This document shows positions 27,562-36,501 of a DNA stretch of 64,000 bases, one piece after another (position 1 is the stretch's first letter; every line of letters starts with the position of its first letter). A model generated the notes under the pieces. The model was not told the DNA's origin. It saw nothing but the letters and a program-made list of their open reading frames with translations, and did no database searches. Source of the DNA: Salsuginibacillus halophilus (GTDB lineage Bacteria; Bacillota; Bacilli; Bacillales; Marinococcaceae); NCBI RefSeq assembly GCF_003014715.1, contig NZ_PYAV01000009.1:1-64000 (forward strand), read 5' to 3'. Position numbers and translations under genes: made by a program.

Positions 27562-28032
27562 TTACTCACCGAAAGGGTCCTCGTCTTCAAACAATTCGTC
27601 ACGATCACCTTGTAAATCATCCAAACTAGCACCATCAATATGTTTTCCATCATCTTCTGGGTCATTCAAGGTTACTTCATAACGGTTTTCATCCTCACCG
27701 GCTTCAGGGTCTACGCGCACAAAGCTATCATCGTTGTAATCTTCTTCACTACCAAATGGATTTGATGGGGTTTGCTCGATATAACCGGCCGACACTAACT
27801 CATCAAGTGTATAACCGTCATCTTCAGCGTCAAAATCCTCTCCCGCCGCATAAGCCGTTCTTGCTGCGTTAATCATCTGTTCTGCGTTGGCAACGTGGGC
27901 GTCTTCTTCCGTGTCACCGATAATGTTGGCGATGGCTGGGACAGCAATGGCTGCAATAATACCGAGAATCACAACAACGGCAAGCAGTTCAATAAGTGTT
28001 AAACCGCGCGAGTCTTTCAGTAATCTTTTCAT
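27562..28032 (-). CDS. pilA: Major type IV pilin (prepilin)
   Basis: A 156-residue type III-signal prepilin. Cleavage is expected in DSRG|LTLIELL after G10, with Glu at mature +5 and a hydrophobic helix to about residue 35. The C-terminal part is extremely acidic (SEEDYNDDSF and DDLQGDRDELFEDEDPFGE) and has no Cys pair. It is the only pilin-size gene in the pil operon, preceded by its own promoter and riboswitch and followed by a terminator, all consistent with the abundant subunit. Confidence 0.92.
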   Translation of the reverse strand: MKRLLKDSRGLTLIELLAVVVILGIIAAIAVPAIANIIGDTEEDAHVANAEQMINAARTAYAAGEDFDAEDDGYTLDELVSAGYIEQTPSNPFGSEEDYNDDSFVRVDPEAGEDENRYEVTLNDPEDDGKHIDGASLDDLQGDRDELFEDEDPFGE

Positions 28033-28089
28033 CTTTCAATCCACTCCTATTAAATTATTCATTTCTGCCGTGTAGAAAGTTCCATCCAT

Positions 28090-28133
28090 AAAAAAACCGT
28101 CATTGCCACAGAAAAACTGTTAAACAATCACGG
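28090..28133 (-). terminator. Expression-platform terminator of the pilin riboswitch
   Basis: CCGTGATTG (28133-28125) pairs with CAATGACGG (28105-28097) with one mismatch and an inner ACAG/CTGT pairing, followed by seven T. Its 5' arm shares CCGTG with the 3' closing strand of the aptamer, so the two structures exclude each other. Confidence 0.85.
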
Positions 28134-28200
28134 CCGGTTGCACTACTAGCTCCCGCCTTTCAAAGTGCCCACATGAGAAAGGTGTTCATCGCTTCCGTAT
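28129..28200 (-). promoter_or_regulatory. Class II cyclic-di-GMP riboswitch aptamer upstream of pilA
   Basis: The minus-strand RNA contains GGAAGCGATGAA, then TGGGCACTT, and then GAGCTAGTAGTGCAACCGGC followed by CGTG. These match the conserved blocks of the c-di-GMP-II riboswitch, including the GGGCACUU / AGUAGUGCAACCG pseudoknot elements. Spacing and order are also right. It lies about 100 bp before the major pilin start and 30 bp after the promoter. The terminator arm overlaps the aptamer P1 3' strand, so bound c-di-GMP should prevent termination (ON switch), the arrangement known before pilA1 in Clostridioides difficile. Confidence 0.93.
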
Positions 28201-28236
28201 TTATGTTCTATTGTGTAACATTACATCTCTAAGACT

Positions 28237-28264
28237 ATTATACGGAAGAAATGAACTGCGTCAA
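28237..28264 (-). promoter_or_regulatory. Promoter of the riboswitch-pilA transcript
   Basis: TTGACG (28264-28259), 16-base spacer, consensus TATAAT (28242-28237) on the minus strand. It places the RNA start near 28230, just before the aptamer. Confidence 0.82.
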
Positions 28265-28362
28265 TAGTGTGATCAAACAAGATTTGTTCAACATTTCATT
28301 AAGTACAAAGCAACCAGCTTAGTGCTTATTTACCCGCACTTTCGTTTCATGAAACACGGGAG

Positions 28363-29577
28363 TTATTGAACTTCACCAAATACTTCAAACATCGGAATGG
28401 CAATTGCTGCAACAATCACGCCGACCACGCCGGCTAAGACTAAAATCATGAGCGGTTCAATGAGCGATTTCATTTGATCAGTTGCGCTTTCAACTTCAGC
28501 TTCATAAAAGTCAGCCACTTTATCGAGCATTTCATCTAAGTTACCCGTCTGCTCCCCCACAGCGACCATCTGCGCCACCATCGGCGGAAACGCCCAGTGT
28601 TGATCCATCGGTGCACTCATCCGCTCTCCGCGCTCAAGTGAAGTGCGCGCTGCCTGCAGTACGCGGCTGATTACCTCATTACCGACGACGCGTTCAACAA
28701 TGGAAACCGACTGCAGTACAGGAACAGAGCTTGCAAATAATGAACTTAGCGTCCGCGTCATTCGAGCTAAGGCGGCTTTACGAAGCAGCTGCCCAAACAG
28801 CGGCAGGCGCAGCAATGTATAGTCAATGTAATAACGCGCCTGCCTTGAGCGTTTCCGAAGCTGTATATATGCCACGACTACACCGATCAGCCCAAGCAAG
28901 ATAAGCCACCAAAATGATCCGGCAGCTTCACCGGCTGCCATAACAAAGCGGGTAATCCACGGAAGCTCGGAGCCGTACTGTTCAAACATATCAATGAATG
29001 TCGGTACAACAAACGAGAGCAAAAACAAGACAACGAAAAACGCCACAAGGCCGATGACAATCGGATAGGATAAAGCCGAAACGACTTTTTGCCGCGTTTC
29101 ATTCTGCCGCTCATAATAAGATGCCAGGCGTTCCAAAATTTCATCAAGATTACCGCCTGCTTCCCCTGCTTTCATCATATTCACAAACAACGGCGGAAAG
29201 ACGCGCCGGTGTTGATCAGCAGCTTCCGAATACGGCCGTCCTGCGCGCAAATCTTCTTCTACATCTTGTAAAACGCGGCGGAACACTTTATTTTTTGACT
29301 GCCCTGCTAAAATGCTTGTTGCATCGACAACAGAGATCCCGGCGCCAAGCATGGTTGCGAACTGCCGCAGAAAAATTACAAACTCTTTGTTTTTCACGCC
29401 GCTACCAATGTTAATTTCTTTATACAAAATACTGTTTAAGGGACGTAGTTCTGTCACTTGAATGCCGTCCTCTTTCAACTGCATACGGACGTCGCGCTCG
29501 GCCTCTCCCTGCATACGGCCGGAAACTTTACGTCCGCGGCGGTCGCGGCCGCGGTAACGGTACTGGGCCATCTTCAT
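28363..29577 (-). CDS. pilC: Type IV pilus inner-membrane platform protein PilC
   Basis: A 404-residue GspF/PilC protein. Two repeated cytoplasmic T2SSF domains (FVIFLRQFATMLGAGISVVDA and LARMTRTLSSLFASSVPVLQ) each precede membrane helices, with a final helix at the C-terminus. It couples the motor ATPases to pilin insertion. It is 16 bp downstream of pilT; the 330-bp gap after it holds the pilA promoter and riboswitch. Confidence 0.95.
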   Translation of the reverse strand: MKMAQYRYRGRDRRGRKVSGRMQGEAERDVRMQLKEDGIQVTELRPLNSILYKEINIGSGVKNKEFVIFLRQFATMLGAGISVVDATSILAGQSKNKVFRRVLQDVEEDLRAGRPYSEAADQHRRVFPPLFVNMMKAGEAGGNLDEILERLASYYERQNETRQKVVSALSYPIVIGLVAFFVVLFLLSFVVPTFIDMFEQYGSELPWITRFVMAAGEAAGSFWWLILLGLIGVVVAYIQLRKRSRQARYYIDYTLLRLPLFGQLLRKAALARMTRTLSSLFASSVPVLQSVSIVERVVGNEVISRVLQAARTSLERGERMSAPMDQHWAFPPMVAQMVAVGEQTGNLDEMLDKVADFYEAEVESATDQMKSLIEPLMILVLAGVVGVIVAAIAIPMFEVFGEVQ

Positions 29578-29593
29578 CCCTGCCTTTTTTCAC

Positions 29594-30634
29594 TTATGAA
29601 CCTTCATTCCGAATGTAGGGTTGGGCTGCTTCCTCCGAGATGACCCCTTCATTTAACAGCGCTTCAACATCCATTTCAAGCGTATGCATGCCTGCAGCTT
29701 TATTTGTCTGCATAACCGTCGGCACTTGATGGATTTTTTCATTACGGATTAAATTTTTCACAGCGGAATTGTTAATTAAAATCTCTGTCGCTGCCCGGCG
29801 CCCGCTGCCGCTTGCTGTTTTAAACAACCGTTGACTCACAACAGCACCTAACACGCCGGCAAGTTGAATCCGCACTTGCGGCTGCTGGCTCGCCGGAAAC
29901 ACATCAATGATCCGGTCAATCGTTGCCGGGGCATTTGTCGTATGCAATGTGCCAAATACAAGGTGCCCAGTTTCAGCAGCTGTAATGGCAGTCGAGATTG
30001 TTTCTAAGTCACGCATCTCGCCGACGAGAATAATATCCGGGTCCTGTCGGAGGCTGGAACGGAGGCCATTGGCAAAGTTTTGCGTGTCAAAGCCGATCTC
30101 ACGCTGATCAATGATTGATTTGTTATGAGTGTGTAAGTATTCAATCGGGTCTTCAAGTGTGATAATATGCCGGTTATGATGGCGGTTAATGTAATCAATC
30201 ATTGAAGCAAGGGTTGTTGATTTACCGCTACCGGTCGGGCCGGTTACAAGAATGAGCCCTTGTGGTTTTGAAGCGATATCTTCAAGCACTTTCGGCATAT
30301 GGATCGATTCAAGACTCGGGATTTCCGTCGGAATGGTACGAATTGCAAGGCTCACACATGACCGTTGAAAATACATGTTAATCCGAAAACGGGATACGCC
30401 ACGAATGCCGTGGGAAAAATCAAGCTCGCCTCTTTTTTCAAACATCTTCCATAAAGGTTCAGACACAAGCGCACGGGCCATTCCTTCAGTATCCCGAGGT
30501 TTTAAAGCTTCTTCCCCGTGATAGGATAGTTCGCCGTTAATTCTTAATACCGGCGGCACCCCGACGGTTAAATGAAGGTCGGAGGCGTTTTGTTCAAAAG
30601 CTGTGCGCATAAGTTGTTCAATCTGTTCTTTCAA
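29594..30634 (-). CDS. pilT: Pilus retraction ATPase PilT
   Basis: A 346-residue PilT with Walker A GPTGSGKSTTLA, Asp box ITLEDPIEYLH, Walker B PDIILVGEMRDLET and the His box GHLVFGTLHT. The C-terminal retraction signature is present in degenerate form (AIRTIPTE region and C-terminal helices). Presence of a retraction motor means the pili probably pull, allowing twitching or DNA uptake. It lies 22 bp after pilB. Confidence 0.95.
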   Translation of the reverse strand: MKEQIEQLMRTAFEQNASDLHLTVGVPPVLRINGELSYHGEEALKPRDTEGMARALVSEPLWKMFEKRGELDFSHGIRGVSRFRINMYFQRSCVSLAIRTIPTEIPSLESIHMPKVLEDIASKPQGLILVTGPTGSGKSTTLASMIDYINRHHNRHIITLEDPIEYLHTHNKSIIDQREIGFDTQNFANGLRSSLRQDPDIILVGEMRDLETISTAITAAETGHLVFGTLHTTNAPATIDRIIDVFPASQQPQVRIQLAGVLGAVVSQRLFKTASGSGRRAATEILINNSAVKNLIRNEKIHQVPTVMQTNKAAGMHTLEMDVEALLNEGVISEEAAQPYIRNEGS

Positions 30635-30656
30635 AGTGAGCTCCCCCCTTCACGAT

Positions 30657-32312
30657 TTATTCATCAAGTGCCACCCGCATTACTTCTTCTAGCGTAGTTA
30701 ATCCCTGCCTTACTTTTAAGAGGCCGTCATCTACTAAATAAAGCATACCGTTTTCTGTTGCATACTGCCGGATGTCCCCGGTGGACTGGTTATTCATCAT
30801 CATACTGCGAATATCATCATCGACTTGAAGCACTTCATGAATCGCCATTCGCCCTTTATAACCGGTGCCGCTGCAACGATCGCAGCCGGTGCCGCTATAC
30901 ACAACATCAGGCGCACTAATACCGCGGCGCTTAAACATTTCCGCAGCCATGGATGACGGCGGTGCGCCCTGCCGGCAGCTTGGGCAAATGCGGCGGACGA
31001 GTCGCTGTGCAACAACACCGCTTAAAGAAGATACGACCATATACGGCTCTACACCCATATCGATTAAACGGGGAATCGTTGCAATTGCACTGTTTGTGTG
31101 CAGGGTGCTGAAAACGAGGTGGCCGGTTAGTGAAGCACGAATTGCAATCTCAGCCGTTTCAGCATCACGAATCTCTCCGACCATCACAATGTTTGGGTCC
31201 TGTCTAAGCATTGAGCGTAACCCTGTGGCAAAGGTTAATCCGACGTTTGTGTTCACCTGCACTTGGTTAATGCCATCAAGCTGGTATTCCACCGGGTCTT
31301 CAACTGTCATAATGTTTACTTCATCTGTATTTAAGTGATTCAGTGCGGCATAAAGCGTTGATGACTTACCGCTTCCGGTCGGACCAGTAATTAACACCAT
31401 GCCCGAAGGTTGTTCAATCATTTTCATAAACGTCCGGTAGTTCATTTTATTAAACCCGAGCTCACTAATTTTATTGAGCGCACTGCTTAAATCAAGAATA
31501 CGGATGACAATCTTCTCACCAAACACTGTTGGAAGTGTGGCAATCCGCATATCGACAGGGGCATTTCTTAAGTTCACTTTGACCCGGCCGTCCTGCGGCA
31601 GGCGGGATTCGGTAATATTTAAGTTGGCCATAATCTTAACGCGGGCGGTTAAAACGTTCTGCACGCTTTTTGGGTACGTCCGTTCCGTTTTTAAAATGCC
31701 ATCCACCCGGTAACGAACAAGTATCCGGGTTTCTTGAGGGTCAATATGAATATCACTTGCTTCTTGCTCAAGCCCTTCTTCGATCAGCTCATTCACGATG
31801 CGGACAGCCGGCGCATCTTCTACATCACCTTCAGCAAGCGCCTCAATATCACTGTCAGAGGGAGCTTCCTGCCGGGTTTCTAACACGCGGTAGTGCCGAT
31901 TTATTGCCCGGGAAATGTCATCTTTTGCTGCAATGGCTGATTCAATCCGCATCCCGGTAGAAAGGCGGATATCATCAAGTGCAAAGTAATCAAGCGGGTC
32001 CGCCATCGCCACATGAAGCACGTTGCCATTGCGACGGAGTGGGATTAACTGCTTCTGCCGGGCAGTTTCTTTTGGAACGAGCGCAAGAGCTTCTTCTTCA
32101 ACCGGGTACTGATTTAAGCTGATATGTGGAATCCCGAGCTGATACTCTAGTACTTCAATTAACTGCTTCTCGGTAATGTCTCCTCTTTGCAACAGCACAT
32201 CACCAAGCTTTTGATCACTTTCTTTAATCTGCAGCGCTTCCTGCAGCTGTTCATCGCTTAACAGCCCTGCCTCAACGAGCAGGTCACCAAGTCGCTTCCG
32301 CTGCTCTGCCAC
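30657..32312 (-). CDS. pilB: Pilus extension ATPase PilB with MshEN domain
   Basis: A 551-residue GspE/PilB ATPase. Residues 1-65 form an MshEN (T2SSE-N) domain: RLGDLLVEAGLLSDEQL (7-23) and the second half KLGDVLLQRGDITEKQL (35-51), the repeated LG-x2-L-x3-G pattern that binds c-di-GMP in MshE-type ATPases. The motor has Walker A GPTGSGKSSTLYAA, Walker B VMVGEIRDAETAEIA and a zinc tetracysteine (CPSC, CDRC). It powers pilus extension and lies upstream of pilT-pilC. Confidence 0.95.
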   Translation of the reverse strand: MAEQRKRLGDLLVEAGLLSDEQLQEALQIKESDQKLGDVLLQRGDITEKQLIEVLEYQLGIPHISLNQYPVEEEALALVPKETARQKQLIPLRRNGNVLHVAMADPLDYFALDDIRLSTGMRIESAIAAKDDISRAINRHYRVLETRQEAPSDSDIEALAEGDVEDAPAVRIVNELIEEGLEQEASDIHIDPQETRILVRYRVDGILKTERTYPKSVQNVLTARVKIMANLNITESRLPQDGRVKVNLRNAPVDMRIATLPTVFGEKIVIRILDLSSALNKISELGFNKMNYRTFMKMIEQPSGMVLITGPTGSGKSSTLYAALNHLNTDEVNIMTVEDPVEYQLDGINQVQVNTNVGLTFATGLRSMLRQDPNIVMVGEIRDAETAEIAIRASLTGHLVFSTLHTNSAIATIPRLIDMGVEPYMVVSSLSGVVAQRLVRRICPSCRQGAPPSSMAAEMFKRRGISAPDVVYSGTGCDRCSGTGYKGRMAIHEVLQVDDDIRSMMMNNQSTGDIRQYATENGMLYLVDDGLLKVRQGLTTLEEVMRVALDE

Positions 32313-32326
32313 GTAGCGCTCCCTCC

Positions 32327-33811
32327 TTACTTATCTTCCCAGGCGTTCGGCTCTTCTGGTGCAGGCATGCCCGGGGTCAGAGAGTCACCGCCGGGTGTCG
32401 TGCTTGTGCCGTTATTGCCATTTGACTCACCATTATCGAGCTCACCTTCTCCATCCGGACCAGCATCTTCGGCAGGCGTTTCGCTTGTGCCGTCATCTGC
32501 ATCTGGTGTGTCACCTTGAGACGGTGCAGCATCATCCCCGTTTTCCGGAACTGTTCCATTTTCTTGAGAAACCTCGTTTCCTTGCCCGTCATCTGTTCCG
32601 TTATTTTCCGGTGCTGCATCATTGTTATCATTTGTTTCATGATCATCCTCTGTTTCAGGTGCACTTAACCCTCGCTCTTCAATTTGGTGATCGGCCGGGT
32701 AATAATCTTCAGCGATTTGGTTTTCTTCAAGCGTCGCTCCGGCATCATCGGTCGTAATAATATAAACACGGCCATAAGCTCCGTTGCTTCCTTCTTCAAT
32801 CAGCTCTGATTCATAAGGGAGCCGGCTTTCTGAATAATGCACAACAGTTCGCGGTTCAACTTCCACCTCGTCACGAACTGTGCGCTCATAATTAAATAAA
32901 AAAGGCTCGCCTCGTAAAGCGACAAACAGCTCCCCACCTGTGTAAGAAACTTGCAGCTCATACGGCTGATAATTCGGATTATAAATGATTAGTTCTTTCT
33001 CACCAGGGATGACACGGGCGTCCTCTCCGAGTGCAGCATAATCAGGGAGCTCTCTATGAATGTGGCGCTCTGTTACAACAAAATTTGTTTCACTTAAAAC
33101 TTGAAAAATGCCGGAAGCGAGCATTTGCAGCTCTATGTTTTCAAACGCCATAATCCCTGCTTCATCCATTGCGTCGCTAAAGTGAAATGAGCTGCGCGGC
33201 TCAATCTCGGTGCCATCGAGCGCGTCCGCCCACTCTTCAAGTGCAGGCGTGTCTTGATTCGATTGCAGCGTTGTACTACGCAGTTCCTGCTCACTTAAGG
33301 CATAAGCTTCGCTGAAATAATTTGTCACCCGAAAACGGGTATGCGGTTCGCGCAAACGGACATGTTCACTAACCGCCTCCTGCAGCCGCTCAATATCTAC
33401 TTGATCCGGCACTTCTTGATAAGGCAACTCTTCCAAATGGCTTTGCAAGGCGTTCGCAGCGATTCGCGGACGCAGTTCAGCACTGCCAGTAGCTGAAGCT
33501 TCCTCAAATGCTTCTTCAATTTGAAAGTCAAGTACCTCGGTTTCAAGCTGAACGTCTTCATCATACATAACAAAATCAACTAACGCCTGTCTCTGCCACG
33601 TATGAACAGCCTCTTCAAGCTCTGCTTCTGCTTCTTCAAGAGAAGCACCGCCTAATTCAATGCCAGCAATCTCGGCATTTTCAGGCAGATTGCTGCTTTG
33701 AACAAGCACCCGATCATAAGCCGCCGTACCTGCATATGTAAAACCTAAAATAAACAAAACGATTGCGCTTTTTAATGCAAGCGCCTGCAGAAAATAACGA
33801 CGGTTCATCAC
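32327..33811 (-). CDS. VanW-family exported protein of the pilus locus
   Basis: A 494-residue protein with an N-terminal membrane anchor (about 8-32). An N-terminal domain resembles the peptidoglycan-binding-4 region of VanW-family proteins (LGGASLEEAEAELEEAVHTW). A VanW-like core follows (IEPRSSFHFSDAMDEAGI), then a G5-like strand region near 330-380 and a 110-residue low-complexity Asp/Glu/Asn/Gly tail. It starts 4 bp inside the previous gene and ends 15 bp before pilB, so it is co-transcribed with the motors. A cell-wall passage or anchoring role is possible but only inferred. Confidence 0.72.
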   Translation of the reverse strand: MMNRRYFLQALALKSAIVLFILGFTYAGTAAYDRVLVQSSNLPENAEIAGIELGGASLEEAEAELEEAVHTWQRQALVDFVMYDEDVQLETEVLDFQIEEAFEEASATGSAELRPRIAANALQSHLEELPYQEVPDQVDIERLQEAVSEHVRLREPHTRFRVTNYFSEAYALSEQELRSTTLQSNQDTPALEEWADALDGTEIEPRSSFHFSDAMDEAGIMAFENIELQMLASGIFQVLSETNFVVTERHIHRELPDYAALGEDARVIPGEKELIIYNPNYQPYELQVSYTGGELFVALRGEPFLFNYERTVRDEVEVEPRTVVHYSESRLPYESELIEEGSNGAYGRVYIITTDDAGATLEENQIAEDYYPADHQIEERGLSAPETEDDHETNDNNDAAPENNGTDDGQGNEVSQENGTVPENGDDAAPSQGDTPDADDGTSETPAEDAGPDGEGELDNGESNGNNGTSTTPGGDSLTPGMPAPEEPNAWEDK

Positions 33812-34641
33812 TTTTCTCCTTTCGAGTCACGACTGTCGTGAAACAAATCATCTTCAAGCTCCCGCATAACATCCTGCCGGCTTTTCGGCTCTGTTTCAGC
33901 TGCAGCCGGAACCTCGATATCTTTTGCCCGCACTGAACGCGCCTCCGCTGTCAATTCATCCTTTACGGGTTCGGGCCCAGTTTCTTCCTCAACTTGAGGC
34001 TCCGCTTCTAATGCAGACAAGCGAGGCGGCAAGCCTTCTTCCTCATCTGCATCAATTAAAGGCTCTGGTTCTTCTTCAGCAACAACAAAGCGGCGACCTG
34101 TACCGGCGATCATTTCCTCCATATCCATCGCGTCTTCTTCGCTAGGTTGAGAAGAAGTGTCTGGCGTTTCCACTTCTAGGTTTGGCTCGCCTGCCGCCGG
34201 GAGTGGTTCACCATGATCCTCACTGTTCTTTTCATTAACAGAGGCTTCATTTGTTTCAGCTAAAATAAACGTGTCATCTGGTTTCGGAGGTTCTTCCGCC
34301 GGCCTTTTTTCACTAGACGTCTCCTGCGCCGCCGCAGCAGCAGCTGGTACATAAGGAGGAGGTTCCTGCGCCTCTGTCTCCGCTTCATTCAAAGCTTTTC
34401 TCTCATCATCATAAGCAAATTGGCTTCCGAATAAGTAAGAAAATACGACGAGCCCGACAATCAAAGCTATGCCAGCTATCCAAAAAGGGTATAGTGTTGA
34501 CAATAAATACGTTAAAATAGTAAGAAGCGCTGTTGTGCCAAGAAGCTTTAGCACCATACGATTGGATAAATTTAACGGAAGCATTACGATCACAAAAAAC
34601 GCAATGATCGTCGCTGCAATGATAAAAACAATTTCCGGCAC
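33808..34641 (-). CDS. Unrecognised membrane protein with acidic cytoplasmic tail
   Basis: A 277-residue protein with three N-terminal hydrophobic segments (about 4-20, 33-50, 53-72) and a 200-residue tail that is strongly acidic and low in complexity, with a more regular end (KSRQDVMRELEDDLFHDSRD). It is the first gene of the left-going pil operon and overlaps the VanW-like gene by 4 bp. I do not recognise it. Confidence 0.65.
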   Translation of the reverse strand: MPEIVFIIAATIIAFFVIVMLPLNLSNRMVLKLLGTTALLTILTYLLSTLYPFWIAGIALIVGLVVFSYLFGSQFAYDDERKALNEAETEAQEPPPYVPAAAAAAQETSSEKRPAEEPPKPDDTFILAETNEASVNEKNSEDHGEPLPAAGEPNLEVETPDTSSQPSEEDAMDMEEMIAGTGRRFVVAEEEPEPLIDADEEEGLPPRLSALEAEPQVEEETGPEPVKDELTAEARSVRAKDIEVPAAAETEPKSRQDVMRELEDDLFHDSRDSKGEK

Positions 34642-34710
34642 GAACAGCCCACCTTTTTCAAATCTATGTATCTATTTTTAATTGTATATCATTCCATACA
34701 ACTTGGGAAG

Positions 34711-34760
34711 GTTGTAAGCGCGATGCTTCACCTTCTGCACCTCACTTGCAACCTTTTTTC
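34711..34760 (+). terminator. Hairpin with T-run before the minor-pilin genes, possible attenuator
   Basis: GGTTGTAAG pairs with CTTGCAACC (one G-T pair), followed by six T on the plus strand. It is 25 bp before the ribosome binding site of the first minor pilin. It would stop transcripts entering from the left or act as an attenuator of the minor-pilin operon. Confidence 0.65.
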
Positions 34761-34785
34761 ATGACCTTGAACAGGAGGGAACCCG

Positions 34786-35199
34786 GTGTTTTCAAATACA
34801 AACAGTCAGCACGGCCTTACCCTCATTGAAGTCCTTGCTGCTCTCACCATTTTAGGCGTCATCCTTGCTGTCTTTGGTACGATGATGGCCTCTAGTGCAA
34901 CAACTGGTGCACAAAACGAAGAACGCCTTGATGCTTTATACACAGCCCAGGATTGTATGGAAGACATACGAAGCGAACGGGCAGAAGGTACATCAATCTC
35001 AAGTATAGCCTCCGACTTTTGTTTTACTACTGATGAAAACACTTCACTCACACTTGCGATTGATGCATCAAATGAAGTTACGAACTTGTATGATGTCCAA
35101 GTTACCGTTGAAAAAATTGAAAGCAACCGCCCGGATGTTTCCGTCACTTTAGAAACAAAGCTGTACAATGAACTACCTGAAAGAGGCGAGAGCGAATGA
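34786..35199 (+). CDS. Minor pilin, PilV/GspI-like
   Basis: A 137-residue prepilin. Cleavage is expected in NSQHG|LTLIEVL after G10, with Glu at mature +5. A hydrophobic helix follows, then a C-terminal domain with Cys in DCMED and SDFCFTT that may pair. The start is GTG (34786) after AGGAGGG. It is first of three overlapping plus-strand minor-pilin genes divergent from the pil operon. Confidence 0.85.
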   Translation: MFSNTNSQHGLTLIEVLAALTILGVILAVFGTMMASSATTGAQNEERLDALYTAQDCMEDIRSERAEGTSISSIASDFCFTTDENTSLTLAIDASNEVTNLYDVQVTVEKIESNRPDVSVTLETKLYNELPERGESE

Positions 35200-36482
35200 A
35201 GCAGCAAGGCATGGCACTCCCAACAGTTTTAATGGTATTTGCTGTCCTTTCCCTCGTGTTTTTAACAACAGCAGCTGTACTGCTCACTGATTTAACCGGG
35301 CAGCAGCAAACGTACGCCGATATCGAAGCCCAGTACGACGCTGAAGGGCAGGCAGAGACGTTGATCGCACTGCTGGATCAAGAAAACATTGAAAATGAAA
35401 ACAGTGAAGATGACGTGATAAGTGAGATTGAAGACAAGGCGGAATTAGCAGGTGCCGAAGATTTCTTCTTTACGAACAACGAGAATGACGCTGAAATTTT
35501 CGCGGTGAATTTTTTAGGCAGCGCAGCTGTCACTGGCACATCTGATGCCGAAAGTACGTACAACTTACGCGTTGAATTGTTTATGAACATTGAATCTAGA
35601 ACAATTAATGAGCAAACAACGTACCATTTAGACGAATGGGGACTCACCCGCTGGGAACGAGATCGCGGGTTTGGTGAGAATGTTTCAGATAGCGTGGACC
35701 CTGGTGGTGAAAATGGCGGCCATGAGCCTCCCCCTCCATCAGCTGAAGAATGCGATCCTACAAGCGGATCCTACTTTGCCGGTAATTGCATTTTCACAGA
35801 CTGGGTTACCCTTTCTCATGATGAAGACTTTGAAGTTGAAGGGTTTAGTGAGTTTCAATCTACTGTGATAATGCGCGATCGATCGCAACTTACAATTGGT
35901 GATGATCTAACATTCGAAAATGAGTTGAGTGCAGACAATGACACAAAAATTGATGCAGGTGACAATGCGATATTTTTAGGTGAATTGACAACCGGAGACC
36001 GTTTTGACCTTACAGTTGATGGTCAGACAAACTTTGAAAACGATGTGAATATTCAAAATGATGCTTCCCTTACCTTAGAAAGTTCAGCTGATTTTATAGG
36101 CGAATTCGACGCTGGTGACCGGCTTGAAATGGAGGTAAAATCCACAGCTTCATTTTATAATTTAGTTTCAATAGGCCATGGTGCAGACATTCAATTCAAT
36201 CAGGACGCGGTATTTCATGACGAACTTACAGTTAATTCCAACAGCGAAGGAACGATTCAGGGCGAAGCAGTTTTTCATGATGATGTTACTTTTAGCGCGG
36301 ACAGTAACATCACCCTTGAAAAAGATGCCGAATTTTCAGGTGATCTTAACCTTGGGCCGCAAACCGTTTTAACCATTGAAGGAGATGCGAGCTTTCATGG
36401 ATCAGTTTTAGCCAATCAAACAGCACAAATCATTGTTTGTGGTAATGTTGAAGGCTATAACGAAGCTGATGACTGTGGTTAA
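35196..36482 (+). CDS. Minor pilin with C-terminal beta-helix repeats, PilX/GspK-like
   Basis: A 428-residue protein. The N-terminus MKQQG|MALPTVLMVFAVL is a PilX-type prepilin signal without Glu at +5, as in tip-located GspK/PilX proteins. Residues about 35-160 form a pilin-like region and 165-185 a Gly/Pro/Glu linker. From about 230 to 410 there are nine repeats of about 20 residues with the pattern hydrophobic-x-hydrophobic, then A-x-F, then L/V-x-hydrophobic, expected to form a right-handed beta-helix. Cys pairs flank the repeats (near 186/198 and at the C-terminus). It overlaps the previous gene by 4 bp. Confidence 0.82.
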   Translation: MKQQGMALPTVLMVFAVLSLVFLTTAAVLLTDLTGQQQTYADIEAQYDAEGQAETLIALLDQENIENENSEDDVISEIEDKAELAGAEDFFFTNNENDAEIFAVNFLGSAAVTGTSDAESTYNLRVELFMNIESRTINEQTTYHLDEWGLTRWERDRGFGENVSDSVDPGGENGGHEPPPPSAEECDPTSGSYFAGNCIFTDWVTLSHDEDFEVEGFSEFQSTVIMRDRSQLTIGDDLTFENELSADNDTKIDAGDNAIFLGELTTGDRFDLTVDGQTNFENDVNIQNDASLTLESSADFIGEFDAGDRLEMEVKSTASFYNLVSIGHGADIQFNQDAVFHDELTVNSNSEGTIQGEAVFHDDVTFSADSNITLEKDAEFSGDLNLGPQTVLTIEGDASFHGSVLANQTAQIIVCGNVEGYNEADDCG

Positions 36483-36501
36483 TACAAAAGGAGCGTTAAC
36501 T

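Noticed and set aside
28033-28362. Class I c-di-GMP riboswitch
   Set aside because: The GCAAA and class I tetraloop-receptor elements are absent, whereas class II blocks are all present.
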